From NCBI RefSeq assembly GCF_000721075.1, contig NZ_JOEQ01000025.1, forward strand, positions 1 through 64,000: a stretch of DNA of 64,000 nt, read 5' to 3'. How positions within the stretch are numbered: the stretch's first letter is position 1; each line of letters starts with the position of its first letter. The translations under genes and the position numbers were made by a program. This stretch comes from Streptosporangium amethystogenes. Its GTDB lineage: Bacteria; Actinomycetota; Actinomycetes; Streptosporangiales; Streptosporangiaceae. Under the pieces are notes generated by a model, which did no database searches, was not told the origin of the DNA, and worked only from the letters and a program-made list of their open reading frames with translations. Shown here one piece after another: positions 55,793 to 64,000 of the stretch.

Positions 55793-57916
55793 TCAGGACT
55801 CGGTGCCGGCCGGCTCGCGGTCGCGCTCCGCCGGGGGAGCGGCCGCCGGGCGGCGGCCTCCCCGCCGGCGCAGCACGCGCAGGACGACGGCGGCCAGCAT
55901 CACCACGAGGGCCGCCCCCACGATCACCAGGGCGACCCCGGTGTACCCGGTGGTCCGCACGGTCAGCTCGACCGGCTTGCCGTACTTGCGGCCGTCGTCG
56001 GTGGTGAGCTGAACCGTCACCGTGGTCTGGCCGCTGGCGGTCGAGGTCATCGGGATTCGGATGGTCTGGCTCTGGCCGCCGAGGATCATCAACTGGTCCA
56101 CGTACGGCTCGATCTTCAACAGCTTGGGCTGGTCGGAGGTGACCCTGAGGCGGACCGCGACCCGGCTGGCCTCACCGCTCAGCTCGTTGCGCACGCTGAT
56201 CGGCACATCGCCGTTGCTGCCGGCCAGGGTGCGCAGGCGCGACTGCTCGCTGCCGGTGATGGAGACCATGGCGATCCGGCTGTCGATCGCCTCCGCGACC
56301 TGCTGGACGTACGGCGCCGCGGCGGCGGTCCTGCCGCGCCAGGCCGAGGAGGTCAGGCGGAGCAGCGCCAGGTCGAAGACGTCGAGATCCTGGGCGGTGG
56401 TGATCGCGGCGGTCAGGTCGGCGCGGGCGCCGACCTTCTTGACGCCCGTCAGGTACTGCTTGGGGAGCTCCGCCCGCCGGTTCTGATCGGTGTAGGTCAG
56501 GTCGGCACGCGGTGTCGGGGCACCCTTGCCACGCTTGACCGCGTCGAGCCCGACGGGCAGCAGCCAGGGCAGGTCGGCGGCGGTCTCGATCAGGTCGGTC
56601 ACGTACTTGGGGTCGGGTTCCCAGCGGCGGTGCGGAACGGCGATCACGGTCCGGGCCGTGCTGACGGGCTCCGCGCTGATCATCGCCGTCTCCGCGATGA
56701 ACCGCTGGCGGTTCATCAGCGCCGAGCCGGGGGCGGAGGTGTCCGCGCCGACGGTCTCGCTCAGCTTCGCGTCGGCGACCAGGGCGGTGACCGGTCCGTT
56801 CACGCTCTCCAGGGTCGCCGAGGCGTCGGGGGTGGTGACCGGGGGGGTCGCCGGCGGCAGGTTCAGCACGTTCAGCAGTACGGTGTCGACGCCGCCGGTG
56901 GCCAGCAGGTCCAGCCCGTCGTAGTCGATCAGTCCACCCAGCGGCCAGTTCACGTTGGTGATCACATCGCGGCCGAGGGTCTCCTTGCCGATGATCCTGG
57001 CCGCGTTGATACCGGTCGCGGTGGCGTTGTCGACGCCGTTGTGGGCGAGGGCCGCCACGTCGGGGTCGCCGTACGGGGTGGCCATCACCGGGTGGTCCGC
57101 GACGGCCTCGCGGAAGTCGCTCAGCCACTGGGCGGCCGCGGGTGTCGCGGGACGTTGCTGGGCGCGGTTCTTGGACCTGACCGTGTGCGGCCCGCCCATG
57201 GCCCGCGCGTCGTCGAGCAGGGCGGGGTCGACCACCCAGGTGAGGCCCTTGGCCGAGGAGGTGTCCTGGGCGATCTTGAGTAGGTCACCGAGGCGCTTGC
57301 CCGGGGCCATGGCCGCGGGCAGTCCCTCGTCCGCGAAGACGCCGTCACCGCTCCGGCGCGGCTGGTCGACGATGGGCAGCACCATGGCGAGCCGGGTACG
57401 GACCACCCTGGTCTCCCTGGGCATGTAGGTCACCAGGGTCCGCAGGGTGGCCACCTGCTGGTTGAAGGTGTCGAGCACCTCGATCATGATCGGATAGACG
57501 CCGAAGCGGGAGATGCCCAGCAGTTGCGGGGTGAAGGTGAACTCCCACGGCGTCTTCCCCGAGGGCGCGATCGAGGTCTGGATGTAGCGCTGGTCGCGCC
57601 AGGCGACCGGCTGGAGGCTCTGCCCCGACTGGTACGCCTCGATGTCGCCGCGCTGGGCGAACGGCTGGGGCGAGTAGCGCATCTGGATGCGCAGCCCGCT
57701 CATGGTCTCGGTGCCCGAGTTGACCAGTGATCCGGAGACCTTGACCTCGGTGGTCGGTTCACGGGGGACGTCGGGGCCGATGGCCTCCATCATGATCTGG
57801 AGACTCAGCCGGCTCGCCGCGGTCGTCTGCGCGCTCGCCGTACCGGAAACGACCACGGCCGCGGGTAGGAGCAGCGTGGTGGCGAGCAGGGCGAGCAGCG
57901 TGACCTTGCGGATCAC
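55793..57916 (-). CDS. DUF6049 large envelope protein
   Basis: A 707-residue exported protein. A signal peptide (RKVTLLALLATTLLLPAAVVV) is followed by a beta-rich domain (VKVSGSLVNSGTETMSGLRIQM), a central region with glycosidase/deacetylase-barrel-like segments (TWVVDPALLDDARAMGG; VMATPYGDPDVAALAHNGVD), another beta domain (SGQTTVTVQLTTDDGRKYG) and a C-terminal helix (GVALVIVGAALVVMLAAVVLRVL) with a basic tail. It corresponds in position and layout to mycobacterial Rv3909. It starts at GTG 57916. Function is unknown; its constant pairing with murJ suggests a cell-envelope role. Confidence 0.85.
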   Translation of the reverse strand: MIRKVTLLALLATTLLLPAAVVVSGTASAQTTAASRLSLQIMMEAIGPDVPREPTTEVKVSGSLVNSGTETMSGLRIQMRYSPQPFAQRGDIEAYQSGQSLQPVAWRDQRYIQTSIAPSGKTPWEFTFTPQLLGISRFGVYPIMIEVLDTFNQQVATLRTLVTYMPRETRVVRTRLAMVLPIVDQPRRSGDGVFADEGLPAAMAPGKRLGDLLKIAQDTSSAKGLTWVVDPALLDDARAMGGPHTVRSKNRAQQRPATPAAAQWLSDFREAVADHPVMATPYGDPDVAALAHNGVDNATATGINAARIIGKETLGRDVITNVNWPLGGLIDYDGLDLLATGGVDTVLLNVLNLPPATPPVTTPDASATLESVNGPVTALVADAKLSETVGADTSAPGSALMNRQRFIAETAMISAEPVSTARTVIAVPHRRWEPDPKYVTDLIETAADLPWLLPVGLDAVKRGKGAPTPRADLTYTDQNRRAELPKQYLTGVKKVGARADLTAAITTAQDLDVFDLALLRLTSSAWRGRTAAAAPYVQQVAEAIDSRIAMVSITGSEQSRLRTLAGSNGDVPISVRNELSGEASRVAVRLRVTSDQPKLLKIEPYVDQLMILGGQSQTIRIPMTSTASGQTTVTVQLTTDDGRKYGKPVELTVRTTGYTGVALVIVGAALVVMLAAVVLRVLRRRGGRRPAAAPPAERDREPAGTES

Positions 57917-57962
57917 GTGCCGGCCAGGGGTCGAGTACGGCGCACGCCCGTAATGGTATGGC

Positions 57963-58484
57963 CTAACCGGCGAGGGGAAAGGTCGCCGCCTCCCGCCGGG
58001 AACCCTGGCGAGTCAGATCGACGGCCCTGCCGGAAACCAGGCTGAACAGGTGGTCCGCACGGATCAGGAGTGCCGTGTGACGCTCCCCGGTGGGCACGTA
58101 GACGGGTGTGGCGATGTCGGTGAGCCGCTCGTCCACCAGCACGGTCAAGGTGGCGGGCAGCAGCAGCGGGCAGACCAGACCCGAGGCGTAGTCGGTGGCG
58201 GAGTTGACGGTGAAGGCCGAGGCCGGCCGGACCCGCCGCGCCCCCAGGATGCCGCCGATCAGGCCGGGGCGCGGAGGAGAGCCGACGGAGGTGACGATCG
58301 CCACGGGCTCGCGGGCGATTCGCGTCGTGACCTCGTAGACCGTGACCGCCAGGCAGATGGCGGGGCTCGCGGAAAGCACCTCGGGCAGTTCGTCCGAGCA
58401 TGTCATCGCGCGCGGAAGGCGTACGATCTCATGATGGACCTGGTGTGCGAGGAGCCAGCGGTGGATCGCGAGCGCATCCTTCAT
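57963..58484 (-). CDS. YbaK/ProX-type aminoacyl-tRNA deacylase domain protein
   Basis: A 173-residue protein from ATG 58484 (AAGGAG 7 nt upstream). The sequence KDALAIHRWLLAHQVHHEIVRLP, then LGARRVRPASAFTVNSATDYASGLVCPLLLP and VDERLTDIATPVYVPTGERHTALLI follow the YbaK fold. Such proteins hydrolyse mischarged tRNA (for example Cys-tRNA-Pro) in trans. The catalytic Lys region of E. coli YbaK is not clear, so activity is uncertain. The gene is divergent from pcnA. Confidence 0.82.
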   Translation of the reverse strand: MKDALAIHRWLLAHQVHHEIVRLPRAMTCSDELPEVLSASPAICLAVTVYEVTTRIAREPVAIVTSVGSPPRPGLIGGILGARRVRPASAFTVNSATDYASGLVCPLLLPATLTVLVDERLTDIATPVYVPTGERHTALLIRADHLFSLVSGRAVDLTRQGSRREAATFPLAG

Positions 58485-58605
58485 GTGTGTGCTCCTTGCC
58501 TCGACGCACGGCCCCCGAGGTTCTCCTGACTGACCGTAACCTGGTGATCGCTTCAGGTGTATCCCCACAGGGGAACATGTTCCGTAACCGAAGGACCTAC
58601 CCGGC

Positions 58606-60054
58606 TTGTCCCTTTCAAATCTGACCCAGAGCCAGAGCCACGGCATGAGCGAGCTGTTCCGGAAGATCGCCCCTGTGGCGCACGAGCTTGGCGAGCTGTT
58701 CACCGCCAAGGGTTACCAGATAGCCCTTGTCGGCGGCTCCGTACGCGATGTCTTCCTGGGCAGGATCGGCAACGATCTCGACCTGACCACGGACGCGAGG
58801 CCCGAGACGGTCCTGGAGCTCGTCCGCGACTGGGCCGACTCCGTCTGGACGATCGGCATCGACTTCGGCACCGTCGGCGTCCGCAAGGGCGGGTGGCTGC
58901 TGGAGATCACCACCTACCGCAGCGAGTCGTACGATCCCAAGTCGCGCAAGCCCGACGTCGCCTACGGCGAGACGCTGGAGGGCGACCTGGCCCGGCGTGA
59001 CTTCGCGATCAACGCGATGGCGCTGCGCCTGCCGTCCCGCGAGTTCGTCGACCCGTACGGCGGCCTCGACGACCTGCGCGCCAGGCTGCTGCGCACTCCC
59101 GGCCCCCCCGAGCGCTCCTTCGGCGACGATCCGCTGCGGATGCTGCGCGCGGCCAGGTTCGCCAGCCAGCTCGGTTTCGCCGTCGATGAGGCGGCGCTCG
59201 CCGCGATGGACGCGATGGCCGACCGGATCGACATCGTCTCCGCCGAGCGCATCCGCGACGAGCTGGACAAGCTCATCGGCGGCGATCACCCTCGGGAGGG
59301 ACTGAAGATCCTCGTCGATTCGGGGCTCGCCGCCCACGTGCTGCCCGAGCTGCCCAGGCTCCGCCTGGAGATCGACGAGCACCACCGGCACAAGGACGTC
59401 TACGAGCACTCGCTGATCGTGCTTGAGCAGGCGATCGACCTGGAGGAGAACGGTCCCGACCGGATCCTGCGCTGGGCCGCGATCCTGCACGACGTGGGCA
59501 AGCCGAAGACCCGCCGGCACGAGCCCGGCGGCCGGGTCTCCTTCCACCACCACGAGGTGGTCGGCGCACAGCTCGCCAGGAAGCGGATGACGGAGCTGAA
59601 GTTCCCCAAGGACGTGGTGGCCGATGTCTCCCGCCTGGTGGAGCTGCACCTGCGCTTTCACGGGTACGGCACGGGCGAGTGGACCGACTCGGCGGTGCGC
59701 CGTTACGTCCGTGACGCCGGGCACCTGCTTGAGCGCCTGCACAAGCTGACCCGCGCCGACTGCACCACCCGCAACCGGCGCAAGGCCCAGGCCCTGTCGC
59801 GGACCTACGACCAGCTGGAGGAGCGGATCACCAGGCTGGCCGAGGAGGAGGAGCTCGGCAAGATCCGTCCCGAGCTCGACGGCAACGAGATCCAGGAGAT
59901 ACTCGGCGTCCCGCCGGGCCCGGTCGTGGGCCGCGCCTACAAGTTCCTGCTGGACATGCGCCTGGACCAGGGGGTTCTCGGCAAGGAGGCCGCCGCGGAC
60001 GCCCTTCGCGAGTGGGCACGGGCGAACGAGGTGGCCTCTGAGCGGCACTCCTGA
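58606..60054 (+). CDS. pcnA: CCA tRNA nucleotidyltransferase / HD-domain poly(A) polymerase-like
   Basis: A 482-residue class II nucleotidyltransferase: GGSVRD (43-48), the metal-binding D-x-D at [12 protein letters not shown] (57-59), [15 protein letters not shown] and [25 protein letters not shown]-terminal HD domain ([23 protein letters not shown]) follows, as in the enzyme from M. tuberculosis (Rv3907c). It adds CCA to tRNA 3' ends. A TTG start at 58606 has GAAGGA about 11 nt upstream; ATG 58645 is the alternative. Confidence 0.95.
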   Translation: MSLSNLTQSQSHGMSELFRKIAPVAHELGELFTAKGYQIALVGGSVRDVFLGRIGNDLDLTTDARPETVLELVRDWADSVWTIGIDFGTVGVRKGGWLLEITTYRSESYDPKSRKPDVAYGETLEGDLARRDFAINAMALRLPSREFVDPYGGLDDLRARLLRTPGPPERSFGDDPLRMLRAARFASQLGFAVDEAALAAMDAMADRIDIVSAERIRDELDKLIGGDHPREGLKILVDSGLAAHVLPELPRLRLEIDEHHRHKDVYEHSLIVLEQAIDLEENGPDRILRWAAILHDVGKPKTRRHEPGGRVSFHHHEVVGAQLARKRMTELKFPKDVVADVSRLVELHLRFHGYGTGEWTDSAVRRYVRDAGHLLERLHKLTRADCTTRNRRKAQALSRTYDQLEERITRLAEEEELGKIRPELDGNEIQEILGVPPGPVVGRAYKFLLDMRLDQGVLGKEAAADALREWARANEVASERHS

Positions 60055-60109
60055 CCGGGCCGCGGGCCCCGAGGCCTCCGGCCAGGTCGCCGCACTCGAC
60101 CGGGATCAT

Positions 60110-61309
60110 GTGTGGCACCCGTACGCGGCCGTGCCCCAGCCGGTGGCGCCGCACGTGGTCTCCCGCGCGGCGGGGGTGCGGCTGACGCTCGCCGACGGAC
60201 GTGAGCTCGTCGACGGCATGTCGTCGTGGTGGGCGGCCATCCACGGCTACAACCACCCCGAGCTCAACCGGGCGCTGAGGGAGCAACTGGAGGACATGGC
60301 GCACGTCATGTTCGGCGGGCTCACCCACGAGCCCGCCGTGCGCCTGGCCCGCAGACTCGCCGAGATGACCGGCCTGCCGAAGGTGTTCCTCGCCGACTCG
60401 GGGTCGGTCGCCGTCGAGGTGGCGATCAAAATGGCGTTCCAGCTCACCGGCAGGGGCCGGCTGCTCACGGTCAGAGGCGGCTATCACGGCGACACCTTCG
60501 GGGCGATGTCGGTCTGCGACCCGGTCAACGGCATGCACCATTTGTTCTCCGGCGTGCTGCCCGAACACGTGTTCGCCGACCGGCCGCCACGCGAGTACGA
60601 CGAGGCCTACGCGGCCCGGCTGGCGGATCTCCTCGCCAGGCACGCCCACGAACTGGCCGCGATCATCGTGGAACCGGTGGTCCAGGGTGCGGGCGGCATG
60701 CACTTCTACCACCCGGCCTACCTGCGCCTGCTCCGCGAGCTGGCCGACGAGCACGGCGTCCTGCTGATCGCCGACGAGATCGCCACCGGATTCGGCAGGA
60801 CCGGAGAGCTGTTCGGCTGTGACCACGCCGGGATCAGGCCAGACATCATGTGCCTGGGCAAGGCGCTGACCGGCGGTTATCTGTCGCTGGCCGCGACGCT
60901 GTGCACCGAGCGGGTGGCCCGGGGTGTCGGGGTGCTGATGCACGGGCCGACCTTCATGGGAAATCCGCTGGCCGCGGCGGTCGCGAACGCCTCCCTGGAT
61001 CTCCTGGAGGAGCGCCCGTGGCGCGAGGAGGTCCGCCGGATCGAGACCGGCCTCCTCGCGGGCCTGGCGGGGGCGGCGGAGGCGCCGGGCGTGCGCCAGG
61101 TACGGGTCCTCGGCGCGATCGGGGTGATCGAGACCCGCGAGCCCGTCGACGTCCCCGCCGTCCAGGACGTCGTCATGCGGCACGGCGTCTGGCTCCGCCC
61201 GTTCGGCCGCCTGCTCTACGCGATGCCGCCCTACTCGATCGGCGACGACGACCTGGAGAGGGTCACGACGGCGATGACGGCAGCGGCTCGATCACTCGGG
61301 CAGGCGTGA
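60110..61309 (+). CDS. bioA: Adenosylmethionine-8-amino-7-oxononanoate aminotransferase
   Basis: A class III PLP aminotransferase of about 400 residues: [108 protein letters not shown], and the PLP lysine in [18 protein letters not shown]. It converts 7-keto-8-aminopelargonate to 7,8-diaminopelargonate in biotin synthesis. GTG 60110 leaves out about ten conserved N-terminal residues. A CTG at 60038 with GAGGTGG just upstream, overlapping pcnA, may be the true start. No other biotin gene is in the window. Confidence 0.92.
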   Translation: MWHPYAAVPQPVAPHVVSRAAGVRLTLADGRELVDGMSSWWAAIHGYNHPELNRALREQLEDMAHVMFGGLTHEPAVRLARRLAEMTGLPKVFLADSGSVAVEVAIKMAFQLTGRGRLLTVRGGYHGDTFGAMSVCDPVNGMHHLFSGVLPEHVFADRPPREYDEAYAARLADLLARHAHELAAIIVEPVVQGAGGMHFYHPAYLRLLRELADEHGVLLIADEIATGFGRTGELFGCDHAGIRPDIMCLGKALTGGYLSLAATLCTERVARGVGVLMHGPTFMGNPLAAAVANASLDLLEERPWREEVRRIETGLLAGLAGAAEAPGVRQVRVLGAIGVIETREPVDVPAVQDVVMRHGVWLRPFGRLLYAMPPYSIGDDDLERVTTAMTAAARSLGQA

Positions 61310-62561
61310 CGGCGCGGTAGGCCACCGCGCCCGCGAGATATCCGGCGGCGATGACCGCCAGCACGAGCGTCGATCTGCCGTCCGCTGGGAGCAGCGCCGC
61401 GGCCAGGGCGGCGGCCAGCACGTAGCTGCCGTTGAAGAGCATGTCGTAGATGGAGAAGGCGCGGCCCAGATAAGCGTCCTCGACGTCCCGCTGGACCGCG
61501 GTGTCGGCGCAGATCTTGATGCTCTGCCCGGTGATGCCGAGCACGAAACCCGCGGCCGCGAACCCCCATTGCTGGAACGGCGCGCAGAGCGCGAACGTCA
61601 GCACCCCGGCGGTGACCAGCATGGCAGGGACCCACCGCTCGATGTCGAAGCGCTCGGTGGCCCACGGCGTGACCAGGATGGCCAGGGCGTAGCCGACCCC
61701 GGAGGTGGCGACCACCAGGGAGACCGCGTCCAGCGCGTCCCCGGCGTTCTCGGCGAAGTAGTAGCGCGACAGCAGTACGAGCATCGCCGTGCACATGCCG
61801 TACATGAACCGGTGGGTGGCCATCCCGCCCATCGCGGCCGCGGCGGCCCGGTGGCGCACCAGGTGCCGCGCGCCGTCGGCCAGGCCGCGCAGCACGTGTC
61901 GTACCGCCTCGCGGGTCTGCGGCCGGTCGGGGTCGTAGGCGGGGCCGAGCAGCTCTCGGCCCATGGTCCTGGCGATGAGCGCGCTGAGCCCGAAGATGAG
62001 ACCGGAGGCGACCAGCAGCACCGCCGTCCCCCGGTGGTCGGAGCCGAAGATCGCTCGGAGGAGGTAGCCGGCGCCGATGCCCACGAAGGTGAGCACGGTT
62101 CCCGAGGTGGGGGTGACCGCGTTGGCGACCATCAACCGGTCGGTCGGCACGACGTGCGGGAGCGAGGCTCCCAGCGCGGCCAGGAAGAACCGGTTCACCC
62201 CGAGCACACCGAGCGCGGCGGCGTAGAAGATCGCGTCAGGGGCGTCCGCGGCGACCAGCGCCGCGGCCGCGAGCAGCAGTATCCCGCGGACCAGCGGCGC
62301 GACGACCAGGATCTGCCGCCGTGACCAGCGGTCGATGAACACCCCGACGAAGGGGCCCAGGATCGAGTACGGCAGCAGCAACACGGCCAGGCCGGCGGCG
62401 ATCTCCACCGCGCTCGTGCTCTTCTCCGGGCTGAAGAACGCGAATCCGGCCACGGCGAACTGGAAGATCCCGTCGGAGAACTGAGAGACGAGGCGGGTCC
62501 CGTACAGCCTCCGGAAGTCCCGACCTTCCAGGACCACACGTAGGTCGGATATGAATGACAC
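61263..62561 (-). CDS. MFS transporter
   Basis: A 432-residue major facilitator with 10-12 predicted helices: [28 protein letters not shown], the cytoplasmic loop [15 protein letters not shown] (motif A type), [25 protein letters not shown] and [28 protein letters not shown]. It resembles the MFS group related to drug and macrolide exporters. The substrate is unknown. It starts at GTG 62561 and its end overlaps the end of bioA by 47 bp in convergent orientation. Confidence 0.88.
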   Translation of the reverse strand: MSFISDLRVVLEGRDFRRLYGTRLVSQFSDGIFQFAVAGFAFFSPEKSTSAVEIAAGLAVLLLPYSILGPFVGVFIDRWSRRQILVVAPLVRGILLLAAAALVAADAPDAIFYAAALGVLGVNRFFLAALGASLPHVVPTDRLMVANAVTPTSGTVLTFVGIGAGYLLRAIFGSDHRGTAVLLVASGLIFGLSALIARTMGRELLGPAYDPDRPQTREAVRHVLRGLADGARHLVRHRAAAAAMGGMATHRFMYGMCTAMLVLLSRYYFAENAGDALDAVSLVVATSGVGYALAILVTPWATERFDIERWVPAMLVTAGVLTFALCAPFQQWGFAAAGFVLGITGQSIKICADTAVQRDVEDAYLGRAFSIYDMLFNGSYVLAAALAAALLPADGRSTLVLAVIAAGYLAGAVAYRAVTPARVIEPLPSSPS

Positions 62562-62697
62562 GTGCTCAGCCTATGGGGGACCGAGCCCGATGGGCATCGG
62601 GAACATCCCTGAATCTACGGGTGAGCATTACCGACCTTTACCTACGTATCGTCAAGTGGGGCGCGGTAAACCAACATGATCACGTACCCTCGGTCGA

Positions 62698-63279
62698 GTG
62701 ACACCTGATGAACACGTTGTGCTCGTCGACAGTGAGGGGAACGCGATCGGCACGGCGGCCAAGGCCACGGTGCACGGTCCCGACACTCCTCTCCATCTGG
62801 CCTTCTCCAGTTACGTGTTCGACGAGCAGGGGCAGATTCTGCTGTCCCGACGCGCCCTGCACAAGATCACTTGGCCGGGGGTGTGGACCAACAGCTGTTG
62901 TGGACACCCCCTGCCGGGCGAGCCGCTCTCCGCGGCGGTGACCCGCAGGCTCTCCCACGAGCTGGGCCTCGCGGCCGGCCAGGTCGACCTGCTTCTGCCG
63001 CGCTTCTCCTATCGCGCGGTCATGGACAGCGGCATCGTCGAGCGGGAGTTGTGCCCGGTCTACCGGGTGATCGCCGCCTCCGAGGCGGTGCCCAACCCCG
63101 ACGAGGTCGAGGACGTGCGCTGGATGCCGTGGAAGGAGTTCACCGACGGGGTGCTCGGCGACCGCCTGGCGATCTCCCCGTGGTGCCGCGAGCAGGTCCC
63201 CCAGCTGATCGAGCTTGGCGCGGACCCGCTCGCCTGGCGGGCCGCAGACCCCGCCGACCTTCCACCCGCCGCCCGCTGA
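62698..63279 (+). CDS. idi: Isopentenyl-diphosphate delta-isomerase (type I)
   Basis: A 193-residue Nudix-fold isomerase: LHLAFSSYVFDEQGQILLSRRA, TWPGVWTNSCCGHPLPGE with the catalytic Cys (67), the metal ligands in GHP and LSHELGLAAG, and the catalytic Glu in VERELCPVYRVIA. It interconverts isopentenyl and dimethylallyl diphosphate for isoprenoid synthesis. It starts at GTG 62698. Confidence 0.96.
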   Translation: MTPDEHVVLVDSEGNAIGTAAKATVHGPDTPLHLAFSSYVFDEQGQILLSRRALHKITWPGVWTNSCCGHPLPGEPLSAAVTRRLSHELGLAAGQVDLLLPRFSYRAVMDSGIVERELCPVYRVIAASEAVPNPDEVEDVRWMPWKEFTDGVLGDRLAISPWCREQVPQLIELGADPLAWRAADPADLPPAAR

Positions 63280-63300
63280 CGCTGGAGCCCACCGGCGATT

Positions 63301-63358
63301 CTCATACGGGGAGAGCCCCCGACCCGTCCACCCGGGTCGGGGGCTCTCCCCGTATGAG
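63301..63358. terminator. 26-bp perfect hairpin between convergent idi and ino1
   Basis: Two 26-bp arms (63301-63326 and 63333-63358) are exact complements around TCCACC. It lies between the convergent stops of idi and the inositol synthase gene, a bidirectional terminator without a T-run. Confidence 0.85.
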
Positions 63359-63370
63359 GGCACCGATCGG

Positions 63371-64000
63371 TCAGCGCTCGACCTCGCCGCTGATGAACTT
63401 CTCCACATAGTCGCGTGCCTCGTCGTCGGAGTACTGCTCCGGCGGGGACTTCATGAAGTACGAGGAGGCCGACAGGATCGGCCCCGAGATGCCCCGGTCA
63501 AGGGCGATCTTGGCGGCGCGGACCGCGTCGATGATGATGCCGGCCGAGTTGGGGGAGTCCCAGACCTCCAGCTTGTACTCCAGGTTGAGGGGAGTGTCAC
63601 CGAAGGACCTGCCCTCCAGGCGCACGTACGCCCACTTACGGTCGTCGAGCCACGGCACGTGGTCGGAAGGACCGATGTGCACGTCGGCCTTCCGCATCTC
63701 GTGCGGGATCTGCGAGGTGACCGACTGGGTCTTGGAGATCTTCTTGGACTGCAGGCGCTTGCGCTCCAGCATGTTCATGAAGTCCATGTTGCCGCCGAAG
63801 TTCAGCTGGTACGTGCGGAGCAACTCGACGCCGCGGTCCTCGAACAGCTTGGCCATCACACGGTGCGTGATCGTCGCCCCGACCTGCGACTTGATGTCGT
63901 CACCGATGATCGGGACCCCGGCGTCGACGAACTTCTGGGCCCATGTGGGGTCGGAGGCGATGAACACCGGCAGCGCGTTGACGAACGCGACCTTCGCGTC
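63371..64000 (-). CDS. ino1: Myo-inositol-3-phosphate synthase, partial (C-terminal)
   Basis: The C-terminal 210 or so residues; the frame is open to the right window edge. The sequence [44 protein letters not shown], then [43 protein letters not shown] and [26 protein letters not shown] are standard for actinobacterial Ino1. It makes inositol phosphate from glucose 6-phosphate for phosphatidylinositol and mycothiol. The start codon lies outside the window. Confidence 0.96.
   Translation of the reverse strand, partial: DAKVAFVNALPVFIASDPTWAQKFVDAGVPIIGDDIKSQVGATITHRVMAKLFEDRGVELLRTYQLNFGGNMDFMNMLERKRLQSKKISKTQSVTSQIPHEMRKADVHIGPSDHVPWLDDRKWAYVRLEGRSFGDTPLNLEYKLEVWDSPNSAGIIIDAVRAAKIALDRGISGPILSASSYFMKSPPEQYSDDEARDYVEKFISGEVER

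Noticed and set aside
54149..57283. 1044-codon plus-strand frame opposite murJ and DUF6049
   Set aside because: The translation is Gly/Arg/Asp/His-rich shadow sequence without a domain.

Overview
The window is a 64-kb stretch of a high-GC actinomycete chromosome that spans the replication origin. Gene order (pcnA, murJ, sigM, trxB, trxA, parB, parA, rsmG, jag, yidC, yidD, rnpA, rpmH, dnaA, oriC, dnaN, gnd, recF, dciA, gyrB, gyrA, DUF3566 gene, tRNA-Ile), frequent GTG and TTG starts, DnaA boxes of the TTGTCCACA type and parS sites of the TGTTTCACGTGAAACA type all fit Actinobacteria. The 3-oxoacid-cleavage-type (BKACE) gene after dnaN and the general gene style suggest a Streptosporangiales organism (Streptosporangium, Nonomuraea or Microbispora type); that last step is inference.

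Layout. 1-1000: a divergent pair, a partial Cys-rich protein and a GntR-type regulator, around palindromic operator candidates. 1223-2109: a phosphonatase-like HAD hydrolase and a 39-codon DLW-39 gene that many actinomycetes keep close to the gyrA/tRNA-Ile region. 2110-21300: an accessory region with a partner-switching set (two STAS proteins and an RsbW-like kinase), a ferredoxin / ferredoxin reductase / P450 operon, two serine beta-lactamase-fold hydrolases, DUF2071, ABM, DABB and DUF72 proteins, an FAD monooxygenase fused to an isocitrate-lyase/PEP-mutase domain with a divergent IclR regulator, a cupin, and a NarL-type two-component system. 21499-25333: a decayed 3.8-kb element integrated into the 3' half of tRNA-Ile, bounded by 45-bp direct repeats, with a broken integrase and a multiply inactivated IS3-family insertion.

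25291-44179 is the core replication block. tRNA-Ile, the DUF3566 gene, gyrA, gyrB, dciA, recF, gnd, BKACE and dnaN run leftward from oriC. dnaA also lies on the minus strand, on the other side of oriC, and rpmH, rnpA, yidD, yidC, jag, rsmG, parA and parB run rightward. Four parS sites lie in parA and just after parB. 44555-48310 holds threonine aldolase, a D-Ala-D-Ala-ligase-like enzyme and a PLP aminotransferase. 48513-58484 holds a GNAT gene and then the leftward block (YbaK-type deacylase, DUF6049, murJ, pseudokinase, sigM, anti-sigma, trxB, trxA) that is syntenic with the mycobacterial mviN-sigM-trxB-trxA region. 58606-64000 holds pcnA, bioA, an MFS transporter, idi and the 3' part of myo-inositol-3-phosphate synthase.

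The core genes link replication initiation (dnaA, dnaN, dciA, recF, gyrase), origin segregation (parA, parB, parS), membrane insertion and envelope synthesis (yidC, murJ, ddl-like) and redox stress control (sigM, anti-sigma, thioredoxin system). The less ordinary content is the monooxygenase-lyase fusion, the tRNA-Ile element, an alanine at GyrA position 94, and parS sites built into long palindromes.
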